The position numbers and the translations under genes are program-made. Source: Plotosus lineatus (Eukaryota; Chordata; Actinopteri; Siluriformes; Plotosidae). From it: DNA of 64,000 nucleotides. The stretch is from positions 30,166,249 to 30,230,248 of the forward strand of contig CM045735.1 in assembly GCA_024760905.1 (NCBI GenBank), written 5' to 3'. The first letter of the stretch is position 1, and the number at the start of each line of letters is the position of its first letter. The notes under the pieces were generated by a model that saw only the letters and a list, made by a program, of their open reading frames with translations, did not search any database and had not been told where the DNA came from. Positions 40,681-52,938 of this stretch are shown one piece after another.

Positions 40681-41205
40681 CAGAAAGTGTATGGTTGAAC
40701 TTTAACCAGTCTTGAAATCTGTTTTTTATTAACATTTTTAGAACAGACTTTGAACTATACCCAGAAAATTAAAGAAAGTTAAAACATGTTATTGAACATA
40801 TACTATGAATTAATTCTGAATTTAAAAAAAAAAGTGTAAGACAAGCTAGATAAAGATGTGAGAAACAAACAACAGCTGGATTGCATCAACCTACTATAGA
40901 TAGTTCAGGGTCTGTCCTGGAAATCCCACCCAACCCTTGACCTGATCTGTGGTAGTTTACCAAGGTGAAGAGTCAGCCTTAGCTGGTGTCTCACACACAC
41001 ACTCTTTGTAGGACATTGTTGCTGTGCCAAGGGCAAACTAATTTGAAGAGTCAACAAATGACAACTAACTTCTCCCAAGTCGTATCACAGGATACTGGGA
41101 TAAAAAGTAAAGGAACTGGGCTATGCAGTAGCATAGTGACCCCAGATTGCTAGTGAACCATCTTAGCCATGATGATAAGGATGCGAGACAAACTATTCAA
41201 TGTAG
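40681..41205. other. Unrecognised sequence
   Basis: No exon or repeat end identified. Confidence 0.35.
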
Positions 41206-41490
41206 TGGATACTTGGGCAGTGGTGGTCTAGTGGTTAGGGCACAGGATCGCTGATCCTAAAGTTGGGGGGTTCGAGTCCCCATAGGGTTGTCCCTGTCCC
41301 CCAAGTTCGGCTAACTGGGTTATCAAAGGCAGACCATGTCTTTCACGGTCTATGGTGAGAGGTTCATGTAAAAGAACCATTGCTGACTTTTGTAAAGAGT
41401 AGGCTGCAAAACCATCAGTGTGTTTCTACAACCTGGAGAAGGATGGGTGCCACCAGGCCAAAATCAGCCCAAGTCTCGCCATGAAGGCGC
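41206..41490 (+). mobile_element. tRNA-derived SINE with an unusual 3' part
   Basis: Head GGGCAGTGGTGGTCTAGTGG and body to GTGTTTCT as in types A and B, then ACAACCTGGAGAAGGATGGG and CAGGCCAAAATCAGCCCAAG instead of either usual 3' half. It stops at the start of the L2 LINE. Confidence 0.65.
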
Positions 41491-41491
41491 C

Positions 41492-44400
41492 CCAACTTTT
41501 TTTCCAAGATGGCGCCGGGTGACCTGCAGCCAGTTACAGGAGCTCTTCAGTTTATTTTTCTTTTTTTTCTCTTTTCTATTGTATATAGGCGTGTTTCTTT
41601 ATCTTTTTTTCAAATTTTCTTTTTCTTTCTTCAATCCTGCATCTGGAAAACATACTTTCATGATGCTTTTGTTCTTCTGTGCACTTTTATTTTCACTTTT
41701 TGGATCGGCGTCAGGAAACTCATTCACCGACGGCTCTGAGCAACGCAGGTCTTACACACGTGAGACCCTCCTCGGCCTGCGCGCCCCGCCCTCCTTCACG
41801 CGGAAAAAGCCCGTTGTTCCTTTGGAAATACGGAGGAAAGGAGAGGCTGCAGAGGGGACGAAAGACGCGGAGGACATGTGTTCCCTCTGTCATCATGGGA
41901 AATGTCCGCGCGATCGCCAACAAGACGGAGGAGCTGGCGGCGCTGACGCAGCAGCAGAGGCAGTACCGGGACTGCAGCCTCATGTGTTTCTCGGAGACGT
42001 GGCTGAATGAACTCACACCGGACTCTGTGGTTTCTCTTAACGGATTTACACTCGCGCGTGCAGATCGGAGTGTAACGGAGAGCGGTAAGAAAGAAAGGAG
42101 GGCGTGGCGGTCTATGTGAATGAACGATGGTGCCACCCGGCAAACGTGCACGTGAAGGAGCAGCTATGCACGCGGGACGTGGAGCTGCTCACGATAAGCG
42201 CGCGGCCATATTATCTACCGAGGGAGTTTTCACACGTGATTGTGTTTTGCGTGTACATTCCGCCCTCGGCTGATGCGGCGGCCGCGTGTGAGCGTCTACA
42301 CAGCGCCGGTAATCAGACCTGAACTCGTCACCCCCGCGCCATGATTCTGATCAGCGGGGACTTTAACCACGCCCCTCTCTCCGCCTCTCTTCCGACGTTC
42401 ACGCAATACGTGAAGTGCGCCACAAGAGACAATAAAACACTGGACTTACTGTATGCAAATGTGAAGGATGCTTACAGCTCCTCCCCCCTCCCCCCACTGG
42501 GACGCTCAGACCACAACCTGGTCTACCTGCTCCCCCAATACACACCCAGGGTGCGAAAGGAACCTGCACAGAAGAGGTCTGTGAAAGTGTGGACCGAGGA
42601 GACCAACGAGGGCTTAGGGACTGTTCCAGACCACGAGACTGGAGCATGCTCTGTAACTCCTTTGGTGATGACATCGGCGGCCTCACACACTGTATCACCG
42701 ACTACATGAACTTCTGCGTGGACAGCACCGTTGCCAACACGGAAATGCGGTGCTTCTCCAACAACCACCCATGGGTCACCCCTGAGCTCAAAGTCCTCCT
42801 GAACCAGAAAAAGAGGGCTTTCATCTCAGAGGGACAGAGAGGAACAGAAGAAGGTCCAGCGTGAGCTCCAGTGGAGGATCAGGAGGGCAAAGAAGGACTA
42901 TGGGAAGAAGATGGAGGAGAAGCTGGCTCAGAACAGCGTGCGGGACGTCTGGAGAGGACTAAAGACCATGTCTGGATTTGGGCAGGGTGTCAGAGGGACA
43001 GCTGATGGTGACCAGCGCTGGGCGGATGAATTAAACTGCTACTTCAACAGGTTTGATTCTCCCCCCTCCCCCTCTGCACCCTCCGTTCCCCTCCTCTTCA
43101 CACGTCTCCAGACCAGCTGACACCTCCCCCTCCCCAGGCCAGCTTCCTTGACTGCTACAGCCCGACAGACACATCCCCTCCCTCTGCAGCCCACCCCAGC
43201 CCCCCCTCTCCCTCACATCAGACCAGGTGAGGGAGACAGCTGGCGACTAAATCAGAAGGAAATCTGAAGGACCTGATGGCATCAGTCCCAGGCTGCTGAG
43301 GACCTCGCAGACCAGCTCTGTGTGGTACTATGCTACCTGTACAACCTGAGCCTCAGCCTGGAGAAGGTTCAGTCCTCTGGAAGACCTCCTGTGTGGTTCC
43401 GGTTCCCAAAACAGCACAAGCGAGAAGGAACCAGCCCACTACAGACCTGTGCGCCTGACCTCCCACCTCATTAAGATCATGGAAAGGCTCCTCCTTGAAC
43501 ACCTCCGCTCTATGGTGAGCCCCACCTAGACCGCTGCAGTTTGCCTACAGGCCCAACATCGGAGTAGAAGATGCCGTCATCTACCTTCTGCAGCGGGCAC
43601 TCACCCACCTGGAGATCGCCGGCAGCTGTGAGGGTCATGTTCTTTGACTTCTCCAGCGCCTTCAACACACCATCAGGCCAAGCGCGTCTGCGGGGAAAGC
43701 TGGAGGGCGTGGGGTGGGCGGGCATCTTGCTGCCTGGATTATTGACTACCTTACTAACCGTCCACGAATGCGTGCGGCTGCGGCTGTAAGTCAAGGTGGT
43801 AGTCTAGCCTTGCAGAGGGCACCGCAGGGCACCGTCCTCTCACCCTTCCTTTTTAACATCTATACCTCGGACTTCATATATAACACAAACAGCTGCCACC
43901 TCCAGAAGTTCTCGGACTGACTCCGCCATCGTGGGCCGTGTGTCCAGAGAGCGAGCTGGAGTACGATCGGTCATCGTCGACTTCGTGGACTGGTGTGGCG
44001 CAACCACCTGTGCTTGAACACTAGGAAGAGGCGAAGGAGATGGTGAGTCGACTTCAGGAGAAACACTCAAACACACACACACACACACATTTACTAGTGA
44101 ACATCCAGGGACAGGACATTGAGACAGTGGACAGTTTCAAGTACCTGGGTGTTCACCTTAACTATAAACTGGACTGGTCCCACAGCACCAACGCCCTGTA
44201 CAAGAAGGGCCAGAGTCGCCTCCACCTTCTGAGAGACTCGGGTCGCCGGCATATCTGAACCTCTGCTCAGGACATTTTTATGACTCTGTGGTAGCCTCTG
44301 CAATCCTCTCGCTGCCATCTGCTGGGCCCAGACAGCACAGGCGGGGACAGAAAGAGACTGAACAAGCTGGTCAGGAGGGCCAGCTCTGTCCTCGACTGCC

Positions 44401-44965
44401 CACTGGACTCTGTGGAGGAGGTGAGTGAGAGGAGGATGGTAGCAAGCTCACATCCCATCCTGTTCAGCAACTCTCACCCACTGCACCAGACTGTCGAGGC
44501 TAAGCAGCTCCTTCAGTGGGCGACTGAGAGCATCCTCAGTGCAGGAAGGAGGCGCTACGCCAGGTCGTTTCATTCCACGCTATCCAGACTGTACAGCGCC
44601 ACTTTGTAACTGTCTGTGAAAATACGGTTATGTGCAATAAAAACCAGCGCACTTTAATCAACCACATCTACCCCACTGACTGTCAACCATATCAACCCAT
44701 CTACTCTGCACTCAGATACATTACACTTTAATATAGGCCAATCTATAAAGTTGCTCCATTCTTTTCTTTTATTGTTTAGTAATTTATACTATTTATGTAT
44801 CTATTTATTTATTTACTTATATAATATATATGTATGTGTGTATGTTCGTACTTGTATCTATTTTTGCACCCCCTACTGATAGTACCTCAAGAGCCTGTAA
44901 CAGTGAATTTCTCCATTGTGAGATTAATAAAGCTGTATCTTATCTTATCTTATCTTATCTTATCA
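41492..44965 (+). mobile_element. L2-clade LINE (Maui-like), about 3.5 kb, decayed
   Basis: Starts TTTTTTTCCAAGATGGCGCC. Coding pieces in order: endonuclease (GNVRAIANKTEELAAL, SLMCFSETWLNEL with catalytic Glu, ISGDFNHAPL, LGRSDHNLVYLLP with the SDH box), linker, reverse transcriptase (VMFFDFSSAFNT, APQGTVLSPFLFNIYTSDF, HLQKFSD), then VDSFKYLGVHLNYKLDWS and the C-terminal LNKLVRRASSVLDCPLDSVE. The 3' UTR ends AATAAAGCTGTATC and (TTATC)n. Many frameshifts; at 43918 an extra base turns the KFSDD active-site motif into KFSD-stop. A CA microsatellite has grown inside the coding part at about 44072-44090. GC-rich compared with surroundings. Confidence 0.85.
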
Positions 44966-45328
44966 ACGACATCCCCGGATGTTAAGGGATAAGTGAAGTG
45001 AAGTGGTTACTTAGTAGCACCTCCAATTTTACCCCCAAAAGGAAATGCCAACATATTTTATTTGCCCACAAGGCCTTTCTTTGATAAATTTACAGGTTAA
45101 AAGTTCATTTCAATATAACTGTATGATGCAAAAGAAGCCACTCCCAGAAGCAAACAACACAAACATGACTCATCAAAAACTCAGTTTTTCACCAGAAGTA
45201 TTCATATTCATTCTGCCCCAGCAAAGTGTCCCATATAGTAAACACTATGACAGAATATTGGTACCTCTGGGTAATGACCCAGCTGGATTAATGTATAAGT
45301 AAAGAGACAAGCAGTTCAATAGCAGCTT
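44966..45328. other. chchd10 downstream flank
   Basis: Unrecognised sequence between the L2 end and the chchd10 polyadenylation signal. Confidence 0.4.
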
Positions 45329-45334
45329 TTTATT
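45329..45334 (-). promoter_or_regulatory. Candidate chchd10 polyadenylation signal AATAAA
   Basis: AATAAA on the minus strand, 114 nt after the chchd10 stop codon, a typical distance for a short 3' UTR. Confidence 0.55.
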
Positions 45335-45447
45335 ATATTTTACACACTACAACAGAAACTAAATAAATACAGGTCAAGTGCTGGCGGGAACGAGATGATT
45401 GTATGAAGCGAGCAGCCATGTTTGGTTTCTTTCTTCTGAAATGCTCT

Positions 45448-45467
45448 TCACACGAGTGATGACATAC
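45448..45467 (-). CDS. chchd10: chchd10 coding exon 4 with stop
   Basis: 20 nt after acceptor TATTCTAG. It completes the glycine codon and encodes MSSLV then TGA, giving a C terminus HGMSSLV comparable to human HGLSSLP. Confidence 0.82.
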
Positions 45468-47449
45468 CTAGAATAGAACAAAGGGAATGCACATTTATTT
45501 GGATTACATCCTTTGTAGGTTTATGATAAACTTTGAAGACACAGGGAACACGGCAGAGAGGTTGGCAAACATACACCAAACTTTCGAAGCATTTCAGACC
45601 ACAAGACAACATTCCAACGTTTTTCTCTTGGCATGCTGCACCTCTACAAAGGTAAATCTAACAAAACTGCAGCTCCCAGTATATCATCTAACAGCAAGCA
45701 CAGCAGCTCTAAGAAACAATAAAACATAACACGTGGACAGATCATTTGTGTACCATGTGAGAATTTGCACTGTTTCAGAGCTTCGTTGAAGCCTTCACAC
45801 AAGCTGAGGTCTGTCTGAGTGGTAGCACAGTCCAGGAACTGCCTCACTTCGAAGAGGCATGGTCCAGCCTGAGGGGGAGCAGCTCGCACAGGCTCCTACA
45901 ACAAGACAGAGAGAGAGACAGAGCGAGAGAGAGAGAGAGAGAGAGAGAGCGATAGGGAAAAATTATATGATGCAAATTCTGTTGAACAGAACTCTACCTT
46001 TCATTTCAAATTTAATTCATTTATTCGTGAAACTGCTTATGCCTACCAGGACTTTAGTGAGCCTAAACCCCATCTCAGCTGACATTCAGCAAAGGCATAG
46101 TACACCCTGAACAGCTTGTCAATCCATTGCAGGAACAATGCACACACAACTATTTGTATCAGCCAATTAGCCTAGTGTGCATGTCTTTGGACTGTGATAG
46201 GAAACCCATATAAGCAGAACACGGGCAGAACATGCAAACGCCACCCTTGCTGAAGTTGGGACTCAAACCCAGGTCCTTCTTGCTGTAAGGCGAACGTGCC
46301 ACTGTACCACCTGATTGAATCCATATTAACTTTTTTTTTATTGAATCAATGCATTCTGCTATTTATTGTCCAGCCTGATATTTCGGACTACTCTGAGTGT
46401 GAGGACAGACCTGATGTGTAGATGCCGGTCGAGGTGCTTCAGAAGAGCTGCTTCCGCTGAAGGCTCCGGTAAGTGCACTGCCCATCACATGGCCCACAGC
46501 CGAGCCCACCGCCACACCCGCGGCTGTGGTGGCCATCTGGGCCATGAGACCAGGCTGTTTAGGCTGGACAGGAGCTGCAGCCACTGCTGATGGAGATGGA
46601 GCAACGGGAGCTGGAGCATAGGACTGAGCAGGTGCACTGAAACAGAAAAGACAAAATGCTGGTTATCAGAAAAGATTTCAAAAGAAACAAGACATTGATC
46701 GGCAAAATGCTTCGGAGGTGAAACCAGGTGACACTCAAAAGGGATAATGAGGTAATAGCTATACAGTATGCTGTTAATAAAGTATTAATACAAATATATT
46801 AAGAATGTAATTATATCTGTGGTGGGTTTCCTGAATTAGATCATATAAAATATAATATCAAACAGCCCTAATTTGGGTGTAACTTCCTATCCTTTCACAT
46901 TTACGTACGACACTGACAACTTTACAAATTTAACTATTTACCCTTTTGTGTATGAAATGGACACTTACTTGGTAAAATAATCCGAGACTTTGTCTTTCCC
47001 TAAATAAGAACTCAAAAACTAAAATATTTTAAAGCACCATTCGCTTATTTATTAGAAGAAATTTAATTATATTGTTTAACAGTTTTTTTTTTTATTAAAT
47101 ATATTAAGAACTAAACATAGTTACATAATTCGTGTATAGGATTATTATTTTCCACCTGTATTCAGTTTGATCCCTCATCCAACATAACGATTGGCTGGGA
47201 AAGAAACATGGGATAACAGAATGGACAAAAAGACCAATTAAATCATTCGTGGAGCAGTAGGCGGGATAAAGCCAACCAATCCTGATGCGTAACGGCAGAA
47301 TTTTTCGGAATGCGGGTCGCAAAAACATTTAGTGCGTAAGTGTGACCTAGACACGTTTATTAAAGGTACAAGATATTCAGAAATCCGAGGCACAGTAATT
47401 AGCTTCACCTTGCTGGTGCTGAAGGACGACTGCGACTTCCTCTCGCCAT
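45448..47449 (-). CDS. chchd10: Coiled-coil-helix domain protein CHCHD10, four-exon gene
   Basis: Small nuclear-encoded protein of the mitochondrial intermembrane space, linked in vertebrates to cristae organisation. Exons 47409-47449, 46411-46636, 45754-45895 and 45448-45467 join in phase to 142 residues, the human CHCHD10 length. Seen: a basic, Ser/Pro/Ala-rich N terminus [13 protein letters not shown]; the conserved hydrophobic glycine-rich segment [20 protein letters not shown] then [12 protein letters not shown]; and a CHCH domain with two CX9C motifs, [11 protein letters not shown] and [19 protein letters not shown] and [17 protein letters not shown] fit CHCHD10 better than CHCHD2. The last exon supplies only five residues and the stop. 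ddt is the next gene downstream on the same strand. An NRF-1-type site lies just upstream of the start. Confidence 0.95.
45754..45895 (-). CDS. chchd10: chchd10 coding exon 3 (CHCH domain)
   Basis: 142 nt, acceptor CTGTAG, donor GTACAC. It encodes both CX9C motifs. A GA microsatellite (45905-45952) abuts the acceptor. Confidence 0.95.
45905..45952. repeat. (GA)n microsatellite
   Basis: About 45 bp of imperfect GA in chchd10 intron 2, ten bases upstream of the exon 3 acceptor (reading minus, a TC-rich polypyrimidine tract). Confidence 0.9.
46050..46320 (-). mobile_element. SINE type D in chchd10 intron 2
   Basis: Minus order: CATAGTACACCCTGAACAGC, ATGTCTTTGGACTGTGATAG, GCAGAACATGCAAACGCCAC, GTCCTTCTTGCTGTAAGG. 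Confidence 0.6.
46411..46636 (-). CDS. chchd10: chchd10 coding exon 2
   Basis: 226 nt, acceptor TTTCAG, donor GTCTGT. It encodes the Ala/Pro-rich linker and the conserved [18 protein letters not shown] segment. Confidence 0.95.
47409..47449 (-). CDS. chchd10: chchd10 coding exon 1
   Basis: 41 nt from ATG to donor GTGAAG; encodes [13 protein letters not shown] plus two bases of the next codon. Confidence 0.88.
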
Positions 47450-47564
47450 GTTTAGAGTAACTCTGTGCAGACAGCTGAGAAGTTAATCCCTGAATACTGC
47501 AGAAACAGAAATGAACTCCTGATAACCGGTTCACGTGCAGATGACCTTGTGTGGGCAACATAGA

Positions 47565-47576
47565 CGCGCATGCGCA
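47565..47576. promoter_or_regulatory. NRF-1 consensus site upstream of chchd10
   Basis: CGCGCATGCGCA fits the consensus YGCGCAYGCGCR for nuclear respiratory factor 1. It lies 116 bp before the chchd10 ATG (47449). NRF-1 commonly drives nuclear genes for mitochondrial proteins, which suits CHCHD10. The role is inferred from position. Confidence 0.7.
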
Positions 47577-48074
47577 GATACGCTCCCTACCAAATCATTG
47601 TGCGTTGTCATGTGCTTTATGCATAACTTACCATGGATTTTACTCGAGTTCACTTTAAAGCGAAGAAAACATCAGAGCAGCTGAAATGTAACAATAATGT
47701 CATAATATCAAAATAAAATAAAAAAATTAATCAGTTGAATAACGGCATTTGATTGCGCAACGTAATTACGCCCTCTTGTGGACCAGTAAAGAAATGCAAT
47801 TCTACAGCCCCCCCCCTCGTTACAGTAGCTGTGGATGGACTTCTGAGCATTTACATTTATTGCATTTGGCAGACAGCTTTAACCAGAGATTTAATTCTGA
47901 AGTCATTATTAGTAAACACAAGAACCCAGACTAAGAGTAACAATGGTCAAAAATTTGTTGCCAGATCGTAAGAATGTATACAACCAATTTTTTAAATGTA
48001 TTATATAATTTTATATTGTCTTATATATAAAGATAAGTACTGTAAACAGTGAAAGTGCTGAAATCAAATACATC

Positions 48075-48355
48075 CATTTGCAGGACCACTTAATCCTACT
48101 TGGGTTGTAGGGAGGCTGGAGCCTGACTGAGCCAGCTCTGGGTGAAGATAGGGTACAACCTGAGCAGCTCCCAAGTCCAACGCAAGGTGAACAACCAGTC
48201 CGCCTAGTGTACACGTGAAAGAAAACCTATGGAAGCACCAAGAACATGCAGACTCCATACAGATACGCTCTCATCAAGGCCAAGAATCGAACCTCGGATC
48301 TTCTTGCTGTGGGGCAGACAAGGACAAGCTAGCCACGTCACCATGCTGCCCATGC
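48075..48355 (-). mobile_element. SINE type D upstream of chchd10
   Basis: Minus order: AATCCTACTTGGGTTGTAGG, GGTACAACCTGAGCAGC, GAACATGCAGACTCC, GGATCTTCTTGCTGTGGGGC, ACCATGCTGCCCA. Confidence 0.6.
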
Positions 48356-48454
48356 TTAAAAACTGTCCAATGAAAGGGTAAAGGGATGTCAAGCAATGTG
48401 AAGTGGAACAAATGAAGACTAAAAACTGATTACAGGTCATTACTAATTACTAAG

Positions 48455-48769
48455 AGTGATGGTAGTGTAGTGTAGTGTAAGGTGGTGTAGTGGTTAGGGT
48501 GCTGTGCTCATGATCGGGAGGTTGAGTGTTCAAATCCCAGTCAGACCCCAACCGTGCTAAGACCCCTGGGCAAGGTCTCCACCACAAGTGTGCCTCTGTT
48601 CACCCAGCAGTATAAATGGGTACCAGTAAAAATATACTGGGAAGGAAACCTGTGATGGACTAGCGTCCCATCCGGGAGAAGTTGTACTCCTGGTCGCTTC
48701 ATGCTATGGAAACCGGGGATAAGCATTGGCCTGATGAGCCACTAGGCTCGGGTGTAAAAAGCTTAACAG
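48455..48769 (+). mobile_element. tRNA-derived SINE, type C, with target duplication
   Basis: Head GTGTAGTGGTTAGGGTGCTG, B-box-like GTGTTCAAATCCC, body CTAAGACCCCTGGGCAAGGT. It is flanked by the 13 bp perfect repeat ACTAATTACTAAG at 48442-48454 and 48770-48782. A short (GTGTA)n-like run precedes the head. Confidence 0.9.
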
Positions 48770-48782
48770 ACTAATTACTAAG

Positions 48783-49739
48783 GCACCTTCAATTACCGCA
48801 TTCATTCATTCACTTATATTCACTACAAACCTCAGAGTCACAGCAGAACAACTGGATGTAGTATGGAAGAAATTACACCTCCAAGGGACACCAGTCTTGC
48901 ATCGACACTGCTGTAATCATTTTCACATGGATCATCTGCTTACTGTTGTTTCAGGAAGTAGAAAACAAACAAACAAACAAAACCTGAAGCAAACTTCTTA
49001 CAGACCGTAGCCAGAGCTAAGAATCAGACACTAGTTCCACTGGAAGACAGTGTTGAAGTGAAAGGACCTTTGCATGAGCACTGAACACATCAAATCACGT
49101 CTTCGTCAACCACAACAGGCACTTCCCCGAGCAAAGTACCCCCCACACTTTCAGGTCCTATACAAATCATACACTGTACACGTAGAGTGTCCTGTATAAC
49201 ATCGCCCGCCCATCCGAGATCACGCCTTGCTTCCATTCATGGTTAAGGGCCCTGTCTTTCTGTTTGACTTTATAAGGAAATTAAGGCACCCGGGACTTAT
49301 AAAAATTCTCCAGGTTCCCTTTTCTTTCACTTTATCAACTAAATCAACAGAATTTTTTTTTTTTAAACATTTTGTGAGACGTTTCCATTAAATTTGTCAC
49401 TTGTTTGTAGTAAAGTCATGTGAAAGTACTGTATATACATCTGAGAGAAATTGCAAGTTTTTTGTATTCAATGTTTGAATTTGGTCCCAGACAGCAACAT
49501 GCATTCACAGGAGGAGGAGCCTCTCATGTCAATCTTGAAAAGGAAAAAAAAAAAGGTAATCACGGGTATGCATTACAAATTCTTTACAGTTAAAATCCAA
49601 TATTAAAATAATTTTTTTTAAATAAAATAGCAGAATTTCCATATGAACCATTCAGATACAGGGAGGAGATGTGCCGTAAGGCAGCGCCTTGCTGTGCCAC
49701 AAATAGAGTGTCACTGTCCCTCTATATACTACTGGACTG
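48783..49739. other. Unrecognised sequence
   Basis: No exon or defined repeat; includes an A run at 49543 and T runs at 49349 and 49610. Confidence 0.35.
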
Positions 49740-52700
49740 GTCTTCTTTGTGCTTAGGTAGCACATAAGGCCTCAACTAGACCCACCATTTATGTCGGTCA
49801 GCTGAAACACGTTCCAGACAGCCCCATGTCCAACCCTTCTCCTTTATCTCTCTCAACTGTTCTCCTCCAAGTCTCCTTGGGGTGGCCTCGCTTTCTTCGG
49901 CCATCTGGAGTCCATCGTAGGGCGATTCTGGATTGGGCTGTTTTCTGCTGGCGGAGCACATATCCTTATCCATCGCCAACATCTTCATTTAACTTGAGTG
50001 GAGATGGGTTCGGTTTCTGTTCTTCGGTGGAGTTTTTCATTACTGATTGTATTTGGCCAATAGATGCGTAGAATGTGTCTAAGGCATCTGTTTTGGAAGA
50101 CATCAAGTATGTTTTGAAGGTTTTTGTCATTTTTCCATGACTCTGATCCATAAAGGAGGATGCTAATCACATTTGATTAAATTTTTTTAAACTTGGTCTT
50201 CAGATGAAATGTTCCCTGCCCTTCCATGTGCTCCTGAGTGAGGCAAAGGCCTGGCTGGCTTTTGGAAGTCCAGCCCAGATCTCCACCTCCCCATCCCCTG
50301 TGTTTGACATCTTGGATCCAAGATAGGTGAAATAATTTACTTCCTCGATCTCATTCCCGTTAAGTTTGTTGCCGTCTTTGCCTCTGGCATTCATTTTCAT
50401 GCTCTTGGACTTCTTGGTGCTGACTTTCAAACCAAGGTTTCCAACTGTTTTTGCCATGGCATCTGTCTTCTCCTGCATGTCTTGGTGGCGGTGTGACAGC
50501 AGGGCAATATTATCTGCAAAGTCCAGATCTTCCAGCGTTGTTGCGGTCATTGTCATGGTCCATTTGATTCCTCTGCTCTATCCATGGAATTCTTCATAAT
50601 CCAGTCCATGGCCAGGATGGAGAGGAACGACGATAGGATACAGCCCTGCTTCATTCCCGTGCTGACGGTGAAGGTGTCTGTGAGCTCTTGGTCACAGATC
50701 ACCTGGGATTTGAGGACACTGTATAGCATTTCAACAACCTGGACAAGTTTTGTAGGGACTCCATAATGCCTCAGAATCTTCCATAAGGATTCTCGGTGGA
50801 TGCTGTCAAACGCCTTTTCCAAGTCAATGAAATTGATGTACAGCGGCATGTTCCACTCATTGCTCTGTTCTAGAATCTGGCGCAGAGTAAAGATGTGCTC
50901 CAAGCAGTATCGCCCACTGCAGAAACCTGCTTGTTGTGGTCAGAGGTCTTTCTCAAGAGCTGTCATCAGTCTTGTCAACACAATCTTGCTGAAGATTTTG
51001 CTGGTGAGAGAAAGTGTTATACCCCTCCAGTTATTGCAATCTCCAAGATCTCCCTTTTTAGGCAACTTGAAGATGAGACCAGTTTTCCACACTTCAGGTA
51101 TCTGACCTTCTATCCAAACCTGACTGAAGATCTCTGTCAGAATGGGAGTGGTCACATTTACATCTGCCTTCAACATCTCCGCTGTTACCCCATCTGCCCC
51201 TGGTGCTTTGCCGCTTTTCATTGCCTTAATTACTGTTTTTACTTCTTCCAGGCTCGGTGGATCAGTGAAGATGTCAAGAACTATATCTGCCGGCTGGATG
51301 TCTCCTAGCCGAGGGGAATTCGATCTGTTCAAAACTGACTGGAAAATGTTCCCTCCACAGCAGAAGTTTTTCCACCTCTCCCTTAACAACCTTTCCATTC
51401 GTATCTTTCACTAGAACATCATTGTTCTTCAACCCATTGTTCAGATGCTTGTTGATCTTGTGGAGCATCTTTAGATCGTTGAAACCTGCTGCCTCATCTG
51501 CCAGTTTCTCCATGTAGTCCTTGTCAGATCTTATTTTCTTAATCTCTTTGTTCAGGTCTATATATTTTCTTCTGTGCTGCTCTTTCAGGCGTTCTGATCT
51601 GATGTTGTTGATCTTCTGTTTGGTTGACTTTCTCTCATCTATCTTTTTACAGGTTTCTTGGTTAATCCACTCTTCCTTCTTTTTTCTTCGAAAGCCGAGT
51701 ACTTTTTCTCCTGCTTCCCAAAGTGCCTGATTGAAGCTGTATATTGTCGTCATCTGTTGTTCCTCTTGTGCCTGAAATCTGTTCCTCACTTCCACTGCAA
51801 AGGTTTGTTTTGTGAGCATCTCATTCAGCCTGCCAGAGTCTAACGTCTGCTGCCGTGCCTGTCTTATTCGTGATCGACGCAACTTTAAGGAAACGATGGT
51901 CAACACAAGGGTGTAGTCACTAGCGACATCCGCTCCTCTGTAGGCTTTGACATCATGAAGAGAGCTCCTCCATCTTCGATTGATGATCTATCTGATTTTG
52001 GTGGTCCCGTCTGGTGACGTCCATGTTGTTTTGTGAATGTGTTGGAAGAGAGTGCCTCCTATCAACAGGTTGTTCTCTTTACAGAAGTCTATAGTTTCTC
52101 CATTATTGTTGATAGCACCAATTCCATGCCTGCCCATAACATGCTCCCTTCCGGTGTTGTCACTGCCCACCTTTGCATTCAAATCTCCGAGAATGAGTAC
52201 CATGTCATGGGTGCGGATACACTCCATGGCTGTTTGGAGCTGATCATAAAATGCGTCCTTGACTTCTGCATCTGTGTCTTCAGTTGGTGCGTAGCAGACT
52301 AGCACTGTGAACTTGGTGTACTTGGAGTGGAATCTTGCTTTCAAAAGTCTTGGTCCAAAAGGTTTCCATTCTGTCAATGCCATTTCGGTCTTTCTTTTGA
52401 GATGTAGTCCTACTCCCTCTGAGTGCTGGTAATCTGATCTTCCTGAGAAGATCATGATGTGTCTGGATGCCAGTCTCCTCTTTTCAGCGCCGGTCCATCG
52501 TCTGTCATCAGTCCAGTCGCCTGGTGTGCCTCATTACCATTACCATCAATGTTGGATACGCTAGTGTAGGTTTCTGTAACAAACATTTTTTTTTTTGGTA
52601 AGAGACAAGGTTGTTAGCCCTGTGCCCAACCCACAACCTAGAAGACCAGTGGACCACTCTTTGTCTGGTTCCTACCCGTCGACCTGTTTGGCATGGGTGG

Positions 52701-52750
52701 CCCTACCAGGAGCTTAAGCTCCAGCCAACATAGCTCTTGGGGTCATTGAA
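49740..52750 (-). mobile_element. LINE, endonuclease-RT type, about 3 kb, decayed
   Basis: Minus strand. Endonuclease: MIFSGRSDYQHSEGVGLHLK, FTVLVCYAPTEDTDAEVKDA, MVLILGDLNAKVGSDNTGRE (Asp/Asn motif). Linker 51274-51906. RT: MKSGKAPGADGVTAEMLKAD, PLYINFIDLEKAFDSIHRES, VSTGMKQGCILSSFLSILAM, and TLEDLDFADNIALLSHRHQD, where the second Asp of the FADD box is Asn. After VNYFTYLGSKMSNTGDGEVE comes a C-terminal region rich in Arg/Lys to about 49770. Frame breaks near 51270, 50900, 50555 and 50200. Similar to proteins annotated as craniofacial-development-protein-2-like; clade not assigned. Confidence 0.8.
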
Positions 52751-52938
52751 GCACGTAAGCTCTTTCACTGCGGCATGGTGGTGGTCCATGAAAGAGGTCC
52801 CTCTATATAAATGCTTGCAAAACACTTTGATGATCTGATCTGCATTTTTTTTCTAGTCTGGAAATGTATTGCTGTGACAGGTTTAGACTGCAGATTAATC
52901 ATAAAACCCAATAAAAAAAGTTCCTCAGTGAGGCAAAC

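Noticed and set aside
46366..46590. Plus-strand frame over chchd10 exon 2
   Set aside because: Antisense shadow; the minus strand encodes the conserved CHCHD10 segment with correct splice sites.
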